Assembly: GCA_016285355.1 (NCBI GenBank)
Contig: JAEEQP010000030.1
Location: 1-42,716 of the forward strand
Reading direction: 5' to 3'
DNA from: Bacteroidales bacterium
Lineage (GTDB): Bacteria > Bacteroidota > Bacteroidia > Bacteroidales > F082
DNA length: 42,716 nucleotides
Below, one piece after another: positions 1 through 7,956 of this stretch (the first letter of the stretch is position 1; the number at the start of each line of letters is the position of its first letter). The notes beneath the pieces are model-generated. The model saw only the letters and a program-made list of their open reading frames with translations, ran no database searches and was not told where the DNA came from. The position numbers were made by a program, and so were the translations under genes.

Positions 1-112
1 CTTTGGCTCTTCTGCGGGCCAAAACCTTACGGCCGTTAGCCGTTGACATTCTCTCTCTGAAACCGTGTTTGTTTCTACGTTTTCTGTTCGAAGGTTGATA
101 AGTGCGCTTCAT
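1..112 (-). CDS. rpmH: 50S ribosomal protein L34, 5' part (gene runs off the window)
   Basis: The reverse strand from 112 reads [20 protein letters not shown] and continues with the [16 protein letters not shown] core of L34, a tiny basic protein of the large ribosomal subunit. About 37 codons are present; the last dozen or so and the stop codon lie outside the window. The start is fixed by the family-typical MKRTYQPS N-terminus. It is preceded by its own Bacteroidetes-type promoter and a leader of about 50 nt. Confidence 0.96.
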   Translation of the reverse strand, partial: MKRTYQPSNRKRRNKHGFRERMSTANGRKVLARRRAK

Positions 113-133
113 TTCTGTATCTTATTTATTGTT

Positions 134-174
134 ACTTTTCGCTAAAAGTCCCTTTGAATCGGGCTGCAAAAGTA
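134..174 (-). promoter_or_regulatory. rpmH promoter and leader hairpin
   Basis: On the minus strand TACTTTTG (167-174) matches the Bacteroidetes -7 box. Between it and rpmH lies a short perfect hairpin, ACTTTT-CGCT-AAAAGT (134-149), in the leader. A regulatory role for the hairpin is only a guess. Confidence 0.6.
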
Positions 175-216
175 CGAAGAATTTCCTTTGCTCCAACATT
201 TTTCTTGAAAAAAATG

Positions 217-250
217 AAAAAGGCAAAACCAAATCTGATTTCGCCTTTTT
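217..250 (-). terminator. Intrinsic terminator after pepD
   Basis: Inverted repeat AAAAAGGC (217-224) / GCCTTTTT (243-250) just beyond the pepD stop, with a further partial AAATC/GGTTT pairing inside. T-rich on both strands, so it may also work for the opposite direction. Confidence 0.7.
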
Positions 251-272
251 CAAGATGTTGATATTTAGTTGC

Positions 273-1742
273 TTATGCAACTGCTTCCTTTTCAGGGATG
301 TTCTTCAAAGTCTCGACGAGGAAGTCCCAGAAAGGCTGCACGCTCTCGATGAGCAGGGCTTCGTCGGGGGAGTGTGGGTGTACCAAGGTCGGGCCAAAGC
401 TCACCATATCCCAATGCGGATACTTGGAGCCAAGGATGCCGCATTCCAAGCCGGCGTGGATGACCATAATCTTGGCTTCCTTGCCGAACTTCTCCTGATA
501 GACTTTCTTCATCAGGTTGAGGATGGTCGAGTTGATGTTGGGCTTCCAGCCGGGATAGTCGCCGGTGGAATAGGCCTCGGCACCGTTTTCAGTGAGGTTC
601 TTGCGGATTTGCTCGGCGAGCTTGTCCTTGGAGGCGTCGACGAGGCTGCGGGTCAACGAAGCGGTTGTGATTTTGCCATTTTCCATCTTCCATGTGGCCA
701 GGTTGCTTGAGGTCTCGGTGGTGCCTTCGAAGTCTTCCGACATGGCGATGACACCGTTGGGATAGCGGGCGATGGCGCAGAACATGTTGTCTTGTGTCTT
801 CACATCGATGACCTCCTTAGGCATCTCGGCGCCTTCGCAGAGGATGGCCAATTCGGGTTCCACTTCAGCGAACTCTTCTTTGCAAATGTCTTCATATTCG
901 GCAGCAAATTGTTTGAATTCCTCTTCCTTGTCGGCGGGTACGACCACAATGGCTTCGGCTTCTCTCGGGATAGCGTTGCGTAGGCTACCACCATCAATCT
1001 TGGCGAGACGCAGACCGTATTTCTCAGCTGCCATCAGCAGCATGGTGTTCAAAACCTTGTTGGCGTTGGCGCGACCCAAGTTGATGTCCATTCCCGAGTG
1101 ACCGCCCTTCAGACCCTTCACAAAGAGACGGAAGGCATTCATGTCGGCAGGAACAGCTTCAAAAGTAGGTGTCCATGTACCGATGTTGTCCACACCGCCG
1201 GCGCAACCCACGTAGAGCTCGCCTTCGGTCTCGGAGTCCATGTTCATGAGGATGTCGCCTTTCAACAGGCCAGGTTGCAGCTTGTTGGCACCCGTCATGC
1301 CTGTCTCTTCGTCGATGGTGAAGAGGGCTTCGATAGGACCATGTTGTAAATCAGTGGCTTCGAGGACTGCCATGGCAGCGGCAGCGCCCAAACCATCGTC
1401 GGCGCCGAGGGTGGTGCCGTTGGCCTTCACCCAACCGTTTTCGATATGGGTCTCAATCGGGTCGTTCTCGAAATCGTGTACCTTGTCGGCGTTCTTTTGC
1501 GGAACCATGTCCAAATGGGCTTGCAGGATGACGCCCTTGCGGTTTTCCATGCCAGGGGTGGCTGGCTTGCGCATGATGACGTTGCCGCAGTCTTCAATAA
1601 TGGTTTCCAAGCCGTGTTCCTCGCCCCATTGTTTCATGAAGGCAATCACCTTGGCTTCTTTCTTCGAAGGGCGCGGAATCTGGGTGAGACTGTAGAAGTT
1701 TCTCCACACGCCATTCGGCTCCAAATCTTTGATAGTGCTCAT
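273..1742 (-). CDS. pepD: Cytosolic dipeptidase, PepD / aminoacyl-histidine dipeptidase (M20C)
   Basis: A 489-residue protein of full family length. It hydrolyses dipeptides (such as beta-Ala-His and many Xaa-His) with a di-zinc centre in the cytoplasm. Visible metal-site motifs: QAHLDMV (H76, D78), GADDGLG (D115/D116) followed by the catalytic DEETG (E145-E146), and a C-terminal VIHAGLECG with the distal histidine. No signal peptide. The start at 1742 gives MSTIKDLEPNGVWRNF, as in Bacteroidetes PepD proteins. It is monocistronic: rpmH lies downstream on the same strand but behind a terminator and its own promoter. Confidence 0.95.
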   Translation of the reverse strand: MSTIKDLEPNGVWRNFYSLTQIPRPSKKEAKVIAFMKQWGEEHGLETIIEDCGNVIMRKPATPGMENRKGVILQAHLDMVPQKNADKVHDFENDPIETHIENGWVKANGTTLGADDGLGAAAAMAVLEATDLQHGPIEALFTIDEETGMTGANKLQPGLLKGDILMNMDSETEGELYVGCAGGVDNIGTWTPTFEAVPADMNAFRLFVKGLKGGHSGMDINLGRANANKVLNTMLLMAAEKYGLRLAKIDGGSLRNAIPREAEAIVVVPADKEEEFKQFAAEYEDICKEEFAEVEPELAILCEGAEMPKEVIDVKTQDNMFCAIARYPNGVIAMSEDFEGTTETSSNLATWKMENGKITTASLTRSLVDASKDKLAEQIRKNLTENGAEAYSTGDYPGWKPNINSTILNLMKKVYQEKFGKEAKIMVIHAGLECGILGSKYPHWDMVSFGPTLVHPHSPDEALLIESVQPFWDFLVETLKNIPEKEAVA

Positions 1743-1926
1743 AATGTTGATTGTTTATTGTTGAGTTGTTGAAATGATAATTCGACGTAGTCAATTGTTG
1801 TTTGATTGATTGTTGTGAAGGTTTGCAGTTGTCGGCTAAACAATTAAACAGTTCAACCGCCAACAATTCAACATCAAATTGGTCGGCTAAAATACGGTAT
1901 TTTTTCGACATCTTGACAAAAAGTGC

Positions 1927-1934
1927 TATTTTTG
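1927..1934 (+). promoter_or_regulatory. Promoter -7 box for the 1954 lipoprotein gene
   Basis: TATTTTTG matches the Bacteroidetes -7 consensus; TTGACA at 1913-1918 is upstream but close. The ATG follows 19 nt after the box. Confidence 0.6.
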
Positions 1935-1953
1935 CCGCAAAATTCTTAAAACA

Positions 1954-2310
1954 ATGAAAAAAGTATTACCTCTTTTATTATGGGTTCTGCTGGCTTTCGT
2001 AGGTTGCCAGAGGGGACCTGTCGTGTATGAAATGGCTGAAAAGCCGAGCCAAGTGGTCGACAACGCCGAGAAGTTCGTGAACCAGACCGAAAAAAGGGCA
2101 AAGCATTATTCTGAAGAGGATTGGCAAGTTGCAGTGCAGCAGTTTGTTACCATGAGTAAAAACTATTTTGAGAACGCCCAATACCTTTCCAACGAGGAAC
2201 AAATGCGCTTCAACAATGCCCGCGTCAAGTTTATGGGTGTCATCACCGACAACGGCAATATGGAGGTGGCCAAGCAGGTGAAGGAGGAATACAGCAGGAT
2301 ATTTGAATGA
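1954..2310 (+). CDS. Small predicted lipoprotein, unknown function
   Basis: 118 residues. The N-terminus MKKVLPLLLWVLLAFVGCQR is a lipoprotein signal with a lipobox ending at Cys18. The mature part is a short, highly charged, probably all-helical domain (many E, K, Q, N) of about 100 residues with no catalytic motif that I recognise. Small helical lipoproteins like this are common in Bacteroidetes. It sits alone: a promoter lies just upstream and a new promoter (2370) follows. Likely periplasmic face or outer membrane. Confidence 0.8.
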   Translation: MKKVLPLLLWVLLAFVGCQRGPVVYEMAEKPSQVVDNAEKFVNQTEKRAKHYSEEDWQVAVQQFVTMSKNYFENAQYLSNEEQMRFNNARVKFMGVITDNGNMEVAKQVKEEYSRIFE

Positions 2311-2369
2311 GGGCTCCTCTTTTTCTATGGAATTGTTTTCCACTTTTTTAGACCCGATTTGTTTTTTCT

Positions 2370-2377
2370 TACTTTTG
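2370..2377 (+). promoter_or_regulatory. Promoter -7 box upstream of the adhesin operon
   Basis: TACTTTTG followed by GCAG matches the -7 box. The nearest intact gene downstream starts at 2735, so the leader would be about 350 nt. That leader holds an inverted repeat (2585-2660) and an AT-rich run of TTAAATCT-like repeats (about 2695-2730). I see no gene in it. Confidence 0.5.
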
Positions 2378-2584
2378 CAGCTTCAAAAGTGCTAAAAAAC
2401 GATGCAAAAGTTATGTAATCAATTGATTATAAATAACTTAGATGGCGGCAAGCGATTCTCCAACCTTGGCAATGACTTGCAGGTCGTTTCGGCCACACCT
2501 TATTATTATAGTATCATCCCAACAGCATCCCCGACAAAGCCCAACGGTTCTGTCGCGGATGTTTTTTGGTTTTTTGTCGCTTTG

Positions 2585-2660
2585 CGTCATTGCGAGCAAA
2601 GCGTGGCAATCCAGACCATCAACTTGTTCCCTGGATTGCTTCACTGCGTTCGCAAAGACG
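2585..2660. repeat. Dispersed inverted repeat, copy 1
   Basis: Two 30-nt arms (2585-2614 and 2631-2660) are near reverse complements; the left begins CGTCATTGCGAGCAAAGCG and the right ends CGCAAAGACG. The same family occurs at 31118-31197. It probably folds as a long hairpin in RNA. Confidence 0.8.
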
Positions 2661-2734
2661 CGAAGCGCGTGTGGGAGCAAAGCCCCGAATCTTTGAATCT
2701 TAAATCTTTAAATATTAAATTTTTAAATTAAGAA

Positions 2735-3031
2735 ATGAAATCAAAAAAATTGAACTTGAAAGCCATCGTGCTTTCACTCGGGCTAGCGGCCATGATGCTG
2801 CCGGCTAACGCAATGGCGCAGGAAACTACAGAAAGACCCGGTGGATTGTTCGGCCTTGGCGATTTGTTTAAATCTGATGGAATGTTTCGCGACGCTGGAG
2901 TTAACATTGAAGAAGGCGAGGAAGGCATTACCAACGATGACTTCGAAGGGCCTCTTGGCAGTGGCATCGCCATCCTGATTGGTGCTGGCCTCGGTTATGT
3001 GGCATTAAAGAAAAAGGAGGACAAGCAATGA
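2735..3031 (+). CDS. Small secreted protein with C-terminal hydrophobic tail and KKK stop-transfer
   Basis: 98 residues. A signal peptide (about 1-28, cleavage near AMA-QET) precedes a short acidic, glycine-rich middle. The end, PLGSGIAILIGAGLGYVALK then KKEDKQ, is a hydrophobic helix with a positive tail, resembling a sorting or anchoring tripartite end. Proteins of this pattern are frequent in Bacteroidales and usually uncharacterised. The stop overlaps the start of the adhesin gene by four bases (ATGA), so the two are translationally coupled and probably work together at the surface. No function can be assigned. Confidence 0.8.
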   Translation: MKSKKLNLKAIVLSLGLAAMMLPANAMAQETTERPGGLFGLGDLFKSDGMFRDAGVNIEEGEEGITNDDFEGPLGSGIAILIGAGLGYVALKKKEDKQ

Positions 3032-5304
3032 AAAGAATGACTTATTTCGTGATGGCCTTGGTCTTGGTGCTGGGCTTCTCGCAGTGCAAGAAAGAGCAAC
3101 CTCTTAAACCCACAAACGAAAACAATGTCGTGCGCATTACCTTGGATGTGGAAAATAGTGGTAACAATGGTTCAAGAGCGGAAGTCAATCCTCCGCATGT
3201 CACTTTCAAAAACGGCGACCGTATTTTAGTGGCCTACGATGGCAAGTATGTGGGATATCTTGACCATAACGGCACAAAATTCATAGGCAACATTACAGTG
3301 ACACAAAATGGCGACCAGAACCTCTATTTCTATTTCCTCGGCAACAAGGCGGATGTTTCGACCCTCGTAACTGGAACAACCGAAGAATGTACCGTGAATA
3401 TCAGCGACCAGACATACGAAACAGAATATATGAAACTCCCTGTGATTTCGATGGCACCGTCCAACGAGACCTACCCTTCGGTAGGGAACACCTACACTGC
3501 CCATCTGCACAACAAGGCTTCGCTGATGAAGTTCAGCGTTACAACGCCTTCAGATGCTAACATTTGCATCACTGGCATGAACAACACCGTTACCGTGAAG
3601 CTCAACGACCGTTCTGAAAACGATGGTTTCAGTTATGACATGGATGCAGAAGACGGTGGCCTTATCAAGATGAAAGGTCAGACAGGTAGCGGCGAGAAGA
3701 CCTATTGGGCCATTGTGTTGCCGCAGGCTGAATTGGACGAAACAGGCGAGGCTTATTCTGAAGATTTTAGCTACACAGGCACTCGCCCTACCATTCACGC
3801 GATTGAGTCCAACAAGTATTACCACGAAGGTGCTGATGTGATTAGCATGACCGTGAACACCCACGTTTGGAACGGCAACCTCGCGGCACTGACGGGGAGT
3901 GAACAGGAAGGCTTTGCCACCGCAAGAAATGGCATGACTGTTTATGGTACGCTTTCTGCCAATGTGAAAGTCTCGATTGCTGATGGTGCCACGGTGACGT
4001 TCAATGGAGCAAATATCAACAACAACAACTCAAAAAGTGGAAACATAAATTGTGCGGGAATCACCTGTTTAGGCAATGCCACCATTAATTTGTACGGTGG
4101 CTCCATAATCCACTGCTCTTCTAATAACTATCCCGGTATTCAAGCAGGCCCCCAAGGCAACACGCTTACCATTCAGGGTACAGGCTCGCTCAATGTCCAA
4201 GGCGGAAGCAACGCCGCGGGTATTGGCGGTGGCAGTGGAATTACCTGCGGCAATATCTCCCTTATGGGTGGTGCAATAACTGCTTGTGGAGGTCAATATG
4301 GTGCTGGCATAGGAAGTGGCCAAGGCGGCACATGTGGCAACATCGAGATTGTAGGAGGTGAAATAACAGCCACTGGAGGTGAAGGGGCTGCCGGTATCGG
4401 TAGTGGTTCGGGTATTAATACTGTCTGCGGCAACATCTACCTTTATGGCGGTACAATAAATGTTTGTGGTGGTGATGGCGCTGCTGGTATCGGTAGTGGT
4501 TCGGGCGGCACATGCAGCAGCATCGAGATTGAAGGAGGAACCATAACGGCCGAAGGAGGTTCTCATGCTGCCGGTATCGGTAGTGGTCAAAACGGACATT
4601 GTGGCAATGTCGAGATTGAAGGTGGAAGCATAAACGCAACTGGAGGTGAAGGAGCCGGCAATATTGGCGCGGGTGAGGGCGGTGAATGTGGAACTGTAAC
4701 GCTTCATCCTATCAACGGTCTGTTTAGCGTCAGCAGTACCAAACAAGTGCGTTTCTCGCGGGGCAACTTACTGAGTGATGGTAGTTTTGCTGTCAACCAA
4801 TACACCTATGGCGACTACTTTTCTGCATCGAATAGCTATAATGGCCCAGCTGGCTGGGATGCATTGACTACTGATGAGTGGAATTATCTTTACCAACATA
4901 GTACATTCGGATTTGCAACTGTCAATGGTATTCATGGGTTAATCATCCTTCCCAATAATTATACCGGTTCTTCTATTACTGAATACGATCCGCAGGATGG
5001 TAGTCGTATATTGTGGAACGACAACACATATTCAGGTGATGCTTGGACTGCAATGGAGAATAACGGTGTCGTATTTTTGCCTGCTGCTGGATACTACAAG
5101 ACAAATTTTCCTGGAATGGGCCTCAATAACCAAGGTGATGAAGGCTGCTATTTGTCGAGTTCTGGTTCTGTGTATTTTAGGTTTGTGAATAAAAAGGAAG
5201 ATATATATGTTGGAGGAACCGATCCTTGGAGTACGAGCATTACTCCTAATGAGTCAGGTAGTACACAGTATCAGTATTCTGTTCGCTTAGTCAGAACAAA
5301 CTAA
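3028..5304 (+). CDS. Surface lipoprotein adhesin: fimbrillin-like N-terminus, GG-repeat beta-helix, FISUMP-like C-terminus
   Basis: 758 residues. Lipoprotein signal MKRMTYFVMALVLVLGFSQC (lipobox Cys20). Residues about 30-290 look like a fimbrillin/Mfa-type beta domain. Residues about 390-560 hold five to six units of about 30 residues with the pattern GAAGIGSGxGGxCGNIxIxGGxI, probably a beta-helical stalk, as in 'carbohydrate-binding domain-containing' Bacteroidetes proteins. Residues 565-758 (QVRFSRGNL, LTTDEWNYL, VVFLPAAGYY) are homologous to the last domain of the protein at 19884-22769. Inferred role: outer-membrane-anchored adhesin or glycan-binding protein. Followed by a strong terminator. 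Confidence 0.8.
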   Translation: MKRMTYFVMALVLVLGFSQCKKEQPLKPTNENNVVRITLDVENSGNNGSRAEVNPPHVTFKNGDRILVAYDGKYVGYLDHNGTKFIGNITVTQNGDQNLYFYFLGNKADVSTLVTGTTEECTVNISDQTYETEYMKLPVISMAPSNETYPSVGNTYTAHLHNKASLMKFSVTTPSDANICITGMNNTVTVKLNDRSENDGFSYDMDAEDGGLIKMKGQTGSGEKTYWAIVLPQAELDETGEAYSEDFSYTGTRPTIHAIESNKYYHEGADVISMTVNTHVWNGNLAALTGSEQEGFATARNGMTVYGTLSANVKVSIADGATVTFNGANINNNNSKSGNINCAGITCLGNATINLYGGSIIHCSSNNYPGIQAGPQGNTLTIQGTGSLNVQGGSNAAGIGGGSGITCGNISLMGGAITACGGQYGAGIGSGQGGTCGNIEIVGGEITATGGEGAAGIGSGSGINTVCGNIYLYGGTINVCGGDGAAGIGSGSGGTCSSIEIEGGTITAEGGSHAAGIGSGQNGHCGNVEIEGGSINATGGEGAGNIGAGEGGECGTVTLHPINGLFSVSSTKQVRFSRGNLLSDGSFAVNQYTYGDYFSASNSYNGPAGWDALTTDEWNYLYQHSTFGFATVNGIHGLIILPNNYTGSSITEYDPQDGSRILWNDNTYSGDAWTAMENNGVVFLPAAGYYKTNFPGMGLNNQGDEGCYLSSSGSVYFRFVNKKEDIYVGGTDPWSTSITPNESGSTQYQYSVRLVRTN
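4200..4707 (+). repeat. In-gene tandem repeats (about 87-93 bp unit) of the adhesin
   Basis: Five to six imperfect units encode (G/H)AAGIGSG..C(G/S)(N/S)I.(I/L).GG.I.A.GG. Unit lengths vary slightly (29-31 codons), which suggests unequal recombination or slippage; copy number may differ between strains. Confidence 0.85.
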
Positions 5305-5363
5305 TTAAAAAGCAACAAACATGCTCGTCTGGAATTTCTGAGACGGGATAATAAGTGATAAGC

Positions 5364-5395
5364 AAGGCGGCCTTCATTTTTGAGGGTCGCCTTTT
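5364..5395 (+). terminator. Intrinsic terminator of the adhesin operon
   Basis: AAGGCGGCC - loop - GGGTCGCCTTTT, a strong hairpin with a T tail, 60 nt after the adhesin stop. An almost identical hairpin occurs at 6201-6236. Confidence 0.85.
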
Positions 5396-5399
5396 GTTG

Positions 5400-5690
5400 T
5401 TTTATGGGTATTGCGCTGTGCGGCTACCACGGTGTTTCGGTGGGCTCAGCAACCATGTGACAGCCCTACAAGGCCCAACGGAAACGATATATGCTATGGT
5501 GGGAGCTGTAGGGCTATCGCATTGCGGCAGCCGCAAAAATTAACTTCGTTGAATCTGCGATTTCGTTTCATTCGTCCAATTCGCCGTTGTCTCATAAACG
5601 CCGTACTATCATATCACGGCAGCCGTGGTCACACTGTGGCAGCAGGGCAAACGCATGATAATTTAAAAATTCAGTACGATATGAACAGAG
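5400..5690. other. Non-coding stretch with several inverted repeats
   Basis: No gene is seen in about 290 bp. It has a 9-bp inverted repeat AGCCCTACA (5462-5470) / TGTAGGGCT (5507-5515) and small palindromes further on (CACGGCAGCCGTG near 5617). These resemble decayed intergenic repeat elements; I cannot assign a family. Confidence 0.5.
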
Positions 5691-5696
5691 GGTAAT

Positions 5697-6160
5697 TCAA
5701 TCATTATAATTAATCTCCTTCAAATTCTCCTGAATCATCTCCTTGAGATACTGCATGATATGCACATCGTTCATCGGCATCCCGTCAAGGGCTTCCTTGA
5801 TTTCGTCGGTGTCGAAGACGAACTCGCCGTCGTCGGTGATGTGGGTGTAGATGAAATGGATATCCTCGTGGGCGGAAAACAGCATCACCAACGAGCCCGC
5901 CAAATCGCCCATCGGTGGACGGTCTAAATGGTCGTGTTGGAACCAGAAATTGAGTTCAGTACCTTTGCCGACCTCACTCTCGATCTTCATGCCGCCGCCG
6001 GCGTTCTCGGTATTCATCTTGATGAGCGGCAAGCCCATGCCAACCTTGCGTGTGGTGCGAGAAGTCGTCCAAGGGTCGGTCACTTTGGCCAAAAATTCAG
6101 GGCTCATGCCCTCGTTCTCCCGAATTTGCAATTCGGAAGCCGTGAATATGAGCATTTGCA
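5697..6160 (-). pseudogene. Truncated GHKL-type ATP-binding protein (hydrogenase-associated ATPase-like remnant)
   Basis: The C-terminal part of a GHKL ATPase is readable on the minus strand: GMSPEFLAKVTDPWTTSRTT and KVGMGLPLIKMN (ATP lid and G2 box), GGGMKIESEVGKGTE, then a C-terminal extension. This matches ATP-binding proteins often found beside NADH-dependent FeFe hydrogenase subunits. The N-terminal half with the N-box is gone, and the expected DNGxGM is degraded to ENEGM. The open frame continues upstream only by running antisense-like through a hairpin and into another frame of the zinc peptidase gene, so it is not a real start. A 5'-truncated remnant is the best reading. Confidence 0.75.
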
Positions 6161-6200
6161 ATGCGGGGATGAAATAAAACCAACCTAAGCAAGTACAGTA

Positions 6201-6236
6201 AAGGCGGCCTTCAGTTTTTGAGGGTCGCCTTTTTTG
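6201..6236 (+). terminator. Second copy of the adhesin-type terminator hairpin
   Basis: AAGGCGGCC - loop - GGGTCGCCTTTTTT, nearly identical to 5364-5395, but with no plus-strand gene before it. Together the two copies bracket the ATPase remnant, suggesting duplication or an old rearrangement. Confidence 0.7.
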
Positions 6237-6257
6237 TTGGATTTGGTGGGGCATAGA

Positions 6258-6277
6258 GGCGGACCTATGTGTCCGCC
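6258..6277. repeat. Short perfect hairpin, REP-like
   Basis: GGCGGAC-CTATGT-GTCCGCC: a 7-bp perfect stem with a 6-nt loop in the gap downstream of the zinc peptidase. It could be a dispersed palindrome or help end the zinc peptidase transcript. Confidence 0.55.
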
Positions 6278-6378
6278 CAATAAAAAGGGTAAATGCAATG
6301 TGACATTGTTTGGTGTGCCATCGCGGAGGGAGGAAAAATGCTGCGGTATTGGAGAAAAATTCCAGATCGCGGTCTGTT

Positions 6379-7056
6379 TTATCTCCTATTGTTTCCCAAT
6401 CCAACGTAATACAGCAGCGTGACCAACGACGACAAGGCGGCCACAACGTAGGTGCTGGCTGCCCAACCCAAGGCTTCCTTGGCTTGCCCAAGCTCTGCTT
6501 GACTGAGTGAATTGGACGACTGCAACCATGCCAAGGCTCGTTTTGAGGCGTTGAACTCGACTGGCAAGGTGATGACACTAAACAGGAACACCATCGCAAA
6601 CATGGCGATACCGACCCAGAACAGAGCAGGGAAGGTGTTAATAAGAGCCAAACCAATGAGGATGACAATCATGGAGAGTTTAGAGGAGATGCTGACGGCA
6701 GGCACCAAGGCTGTGCGCATACGTAAGGGCGCGTAGCCCACCTTGTGCTGCACGGCATGGCCACATTCGTGGGCAGCCACGGCAGCGGCTGAGACGCTGT
6801 TTGAATGATAGACATCCTCGCTGAGGTTGACGGTCTTCTTGGTCGGGTCGTAATGGTCGGTGAGCTGCCCCTTGATGCAGGTGACTTGCACGTCGTAGAT
6901 ACCGTTGTCATGTAACATTTTCTGTGCGATTTGCGCTCCAGTGAGGCCGCCAGGCGATAGCACTTTTGAGTATTTGGCGAACACGCTTTTCAGTTTCCAT
7001 TGTACCAAAAGGCCCACAATGGCGATGACGATGATAAGAATCCAATTTGCATTCAT
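6379..7056 (-). CDS. Membrane zinc metallopeptidase, YugP family (Zn_peptidase_2)
   Basis: 225 residues. An N-terminal membrane helix (about 4-23), the zinc motif AAHECGHAVQH (HExxH-like HECGH) near residue 93, and two further C-terminal hydrophobic segments follow the family layout. NLSEDVYHSNSVSAAAVAAH is typical of this group. The natural substrate is unknown; family members are assumed to act on membrane or surface proteins. It has its own promoter and is divergent from the steroid-reductase-like operon. Confidence 0.93.
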   Translation of the reverse strand: MNANWILIIVIAIVGLLVQWKLKSVFAKYSKVLSPGGLTGAQIAQKMLHDNGIYDVQVTCIKGQLTDHYDPTKKTVNLSEDVYHSNSVSAAAVAAHECGHAVQHKVGYAPLRMRTALVPAVSISSKLSMIVILIGLALINTFPALFWVGIAMFAMVFLFSVITLPVEFNASKRALAWLQSSNSLSQAELGQAKEALGWAASTYVVAALSSLVTLLYYVGLGNNRR

Positions 7057-7094
7057 AGTTCCTGATTTTAAAGGCGATTTTGAAGTTAATGGCG

Positions 7095-7102
7095 CAAAGA
7101 TA
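7095..7102 (-). promoter_or_regulatory. Promoter -7 box of the zinc peptidase gene
   Basis: TATCTTTG followed by GCG on the minus strand, about 38 nt before the ATG; it is part of a divergent promoter region. Confidence 0.65.
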
Positions 7103-7157
7103 ATGGATTTTTTCCGATTGTTTGGTGAAAAAATCGGTGACCAACATGAAATTTCCC

Positions 7158-7165
7158 TATTTTTG
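7158..7165 (+). promoter_or_regulatory. Promoter -7 box of the steroid/bile-acid-type operon
   Basis: TATTTTTG, 20 nt before the ATG at 7186. It is the only clear promoter before the four tightly packed genes 7186-10930. Confidence 0.65.
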
Positions 7166-7185
7166 ACCCTTATTTCTCAACGAAG

Positions 7186-7953
7186 ATGTCGATACAATCA
7201 TTTCATTTGTTCTTGATTATCATGGCCGTAGTGGCTGTGGTGGTGTTTGTGAGCCTGTATTTTGTGGATGCGGGTTACGGTAAGTTCTACGATAAGAAAT
7301 GGGGGCCGGCGGTCAACAACAAGGTCGGTTGGGTGCTGATGGAGTCGCCTGTGTTCATTACCATGTTGCTGTTGTGGCTCCTTTCCGACCGTCGCGACGA
7401 CTTGGTGCGCATGGCTTTCCTGTTTCTGTTTGAGCTACACTATATCCAGCGTTCCTTCGTGTTTCCGTTCCGAATGCGTGGAAACAGCATGATGCCGCTT
7501 TCCATCGTCTTAATGGGCGTGACCTTCAACGTGGCGAATGCTTTGATGCAAGGCGGCTGGATTTTTTACGTTTCCCCCGAGGACTATTATCCCGCCGATT
7601 GGCTCACCAACCCGAGATTTATCGTTGGTTTCTTGGTCTTCATCATCGGCATGTACATCAACATTCAGTCCGACGACATCATCCGCAACTTGCGGCAGGA
7701 TGGCGACACCAACCATTATCTGCCTCAAGGCGGCATGTTCCGCTATGTGACCTCGGCCAACTATTTCGGCGAGTTTGTGGAATGGGTGGGCTTTGCCATA
7801 CTCACTTGGTCATGGTCGGGAGCAGTGTTTGCCCTGTGGACTTTCGCTAACCTTGGACCTCGCGCCGACCACATCTACAAGAAGTATCAGACGGAATTTG
7901 GCAGTCAATTGGACACGAAAAAAGTCAAGAGAATCATACCTTTTATATATTGA
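7186..7953 (+). CDS. 3-oxo-5-alpha-steroid 4-dehydrogenase (steroid 5-alpha-reductase) family membrane protein
   Basis: 255 residues with about six membrane helices. The C-terminal half has the family marks: GMFRYVTSANYFGEFVEWVG (the conserved N-Y..E block) and the end GPRADHIYKKYQTEFG..KRIIPFIY, equivalent to the R..H..Y..F....R..IPF signature of SRD5A enzymes. The family reduces the delta-4 double bond of 3-oxo-steroids with NADPH. Three bases separate it from the OYE-type gene and a 3-beta-HSDH-like SDR follows, which matches the 5AR-5BR-3beta-HSDH cluster of gut Bacteroidetes making isoallolithocholate. Substrate is inferred from this context. Confidence 0.88.
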   Translation: MSIQSFHLFLIIMAVVAVVVFVSLYFVDAGYGKFYDKKWGPAVNNKVGWVLMESPVFITMLLLWLLSDRRDDLVRMAFLFLFELHYIQRSFVFPFRMRGNSMMPLSIVLMGVTFNVANALMQGGWIFYVSPEDYYPADWLTNPRFIVGFLVFIIGMYINIQSDDIIRNLRQDGDTNHYLPQGGMFRYVTSANYFGEFVEWVGFAILTWSWSGAVFALWTFANLGPRADHIYKKYQTEFGSQLDTKKVKRIIPFIY

Positions 7954-7956
7954 CCT

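Noticed and set aside
102..710. Open frame of about 200 codons on the plus strand at the left end
   Set aside because: Antisense to pepD and rpmH; its residues show no family features while pepD on the other strand is certain.
2402..2731. Possible small genes in the leader before 2735
   Set aside because: Frames run through the inverted repeat and AT-rich repeats on both strands; no conserved protein seen.
4069..4746. Thr/Ser-rich 225-codon antisense frame
   Set aside because: Produced by the regular glycine repeats of the adhesin on the plus strand.
6161..6668. N-terminal half of a 323-codon minus-strand frame
   Set aside because: It reads an alternative frame of the zinc peptidase gene and intergenic hairpins; only the C-terminal ATPase part is real, as a remnant.
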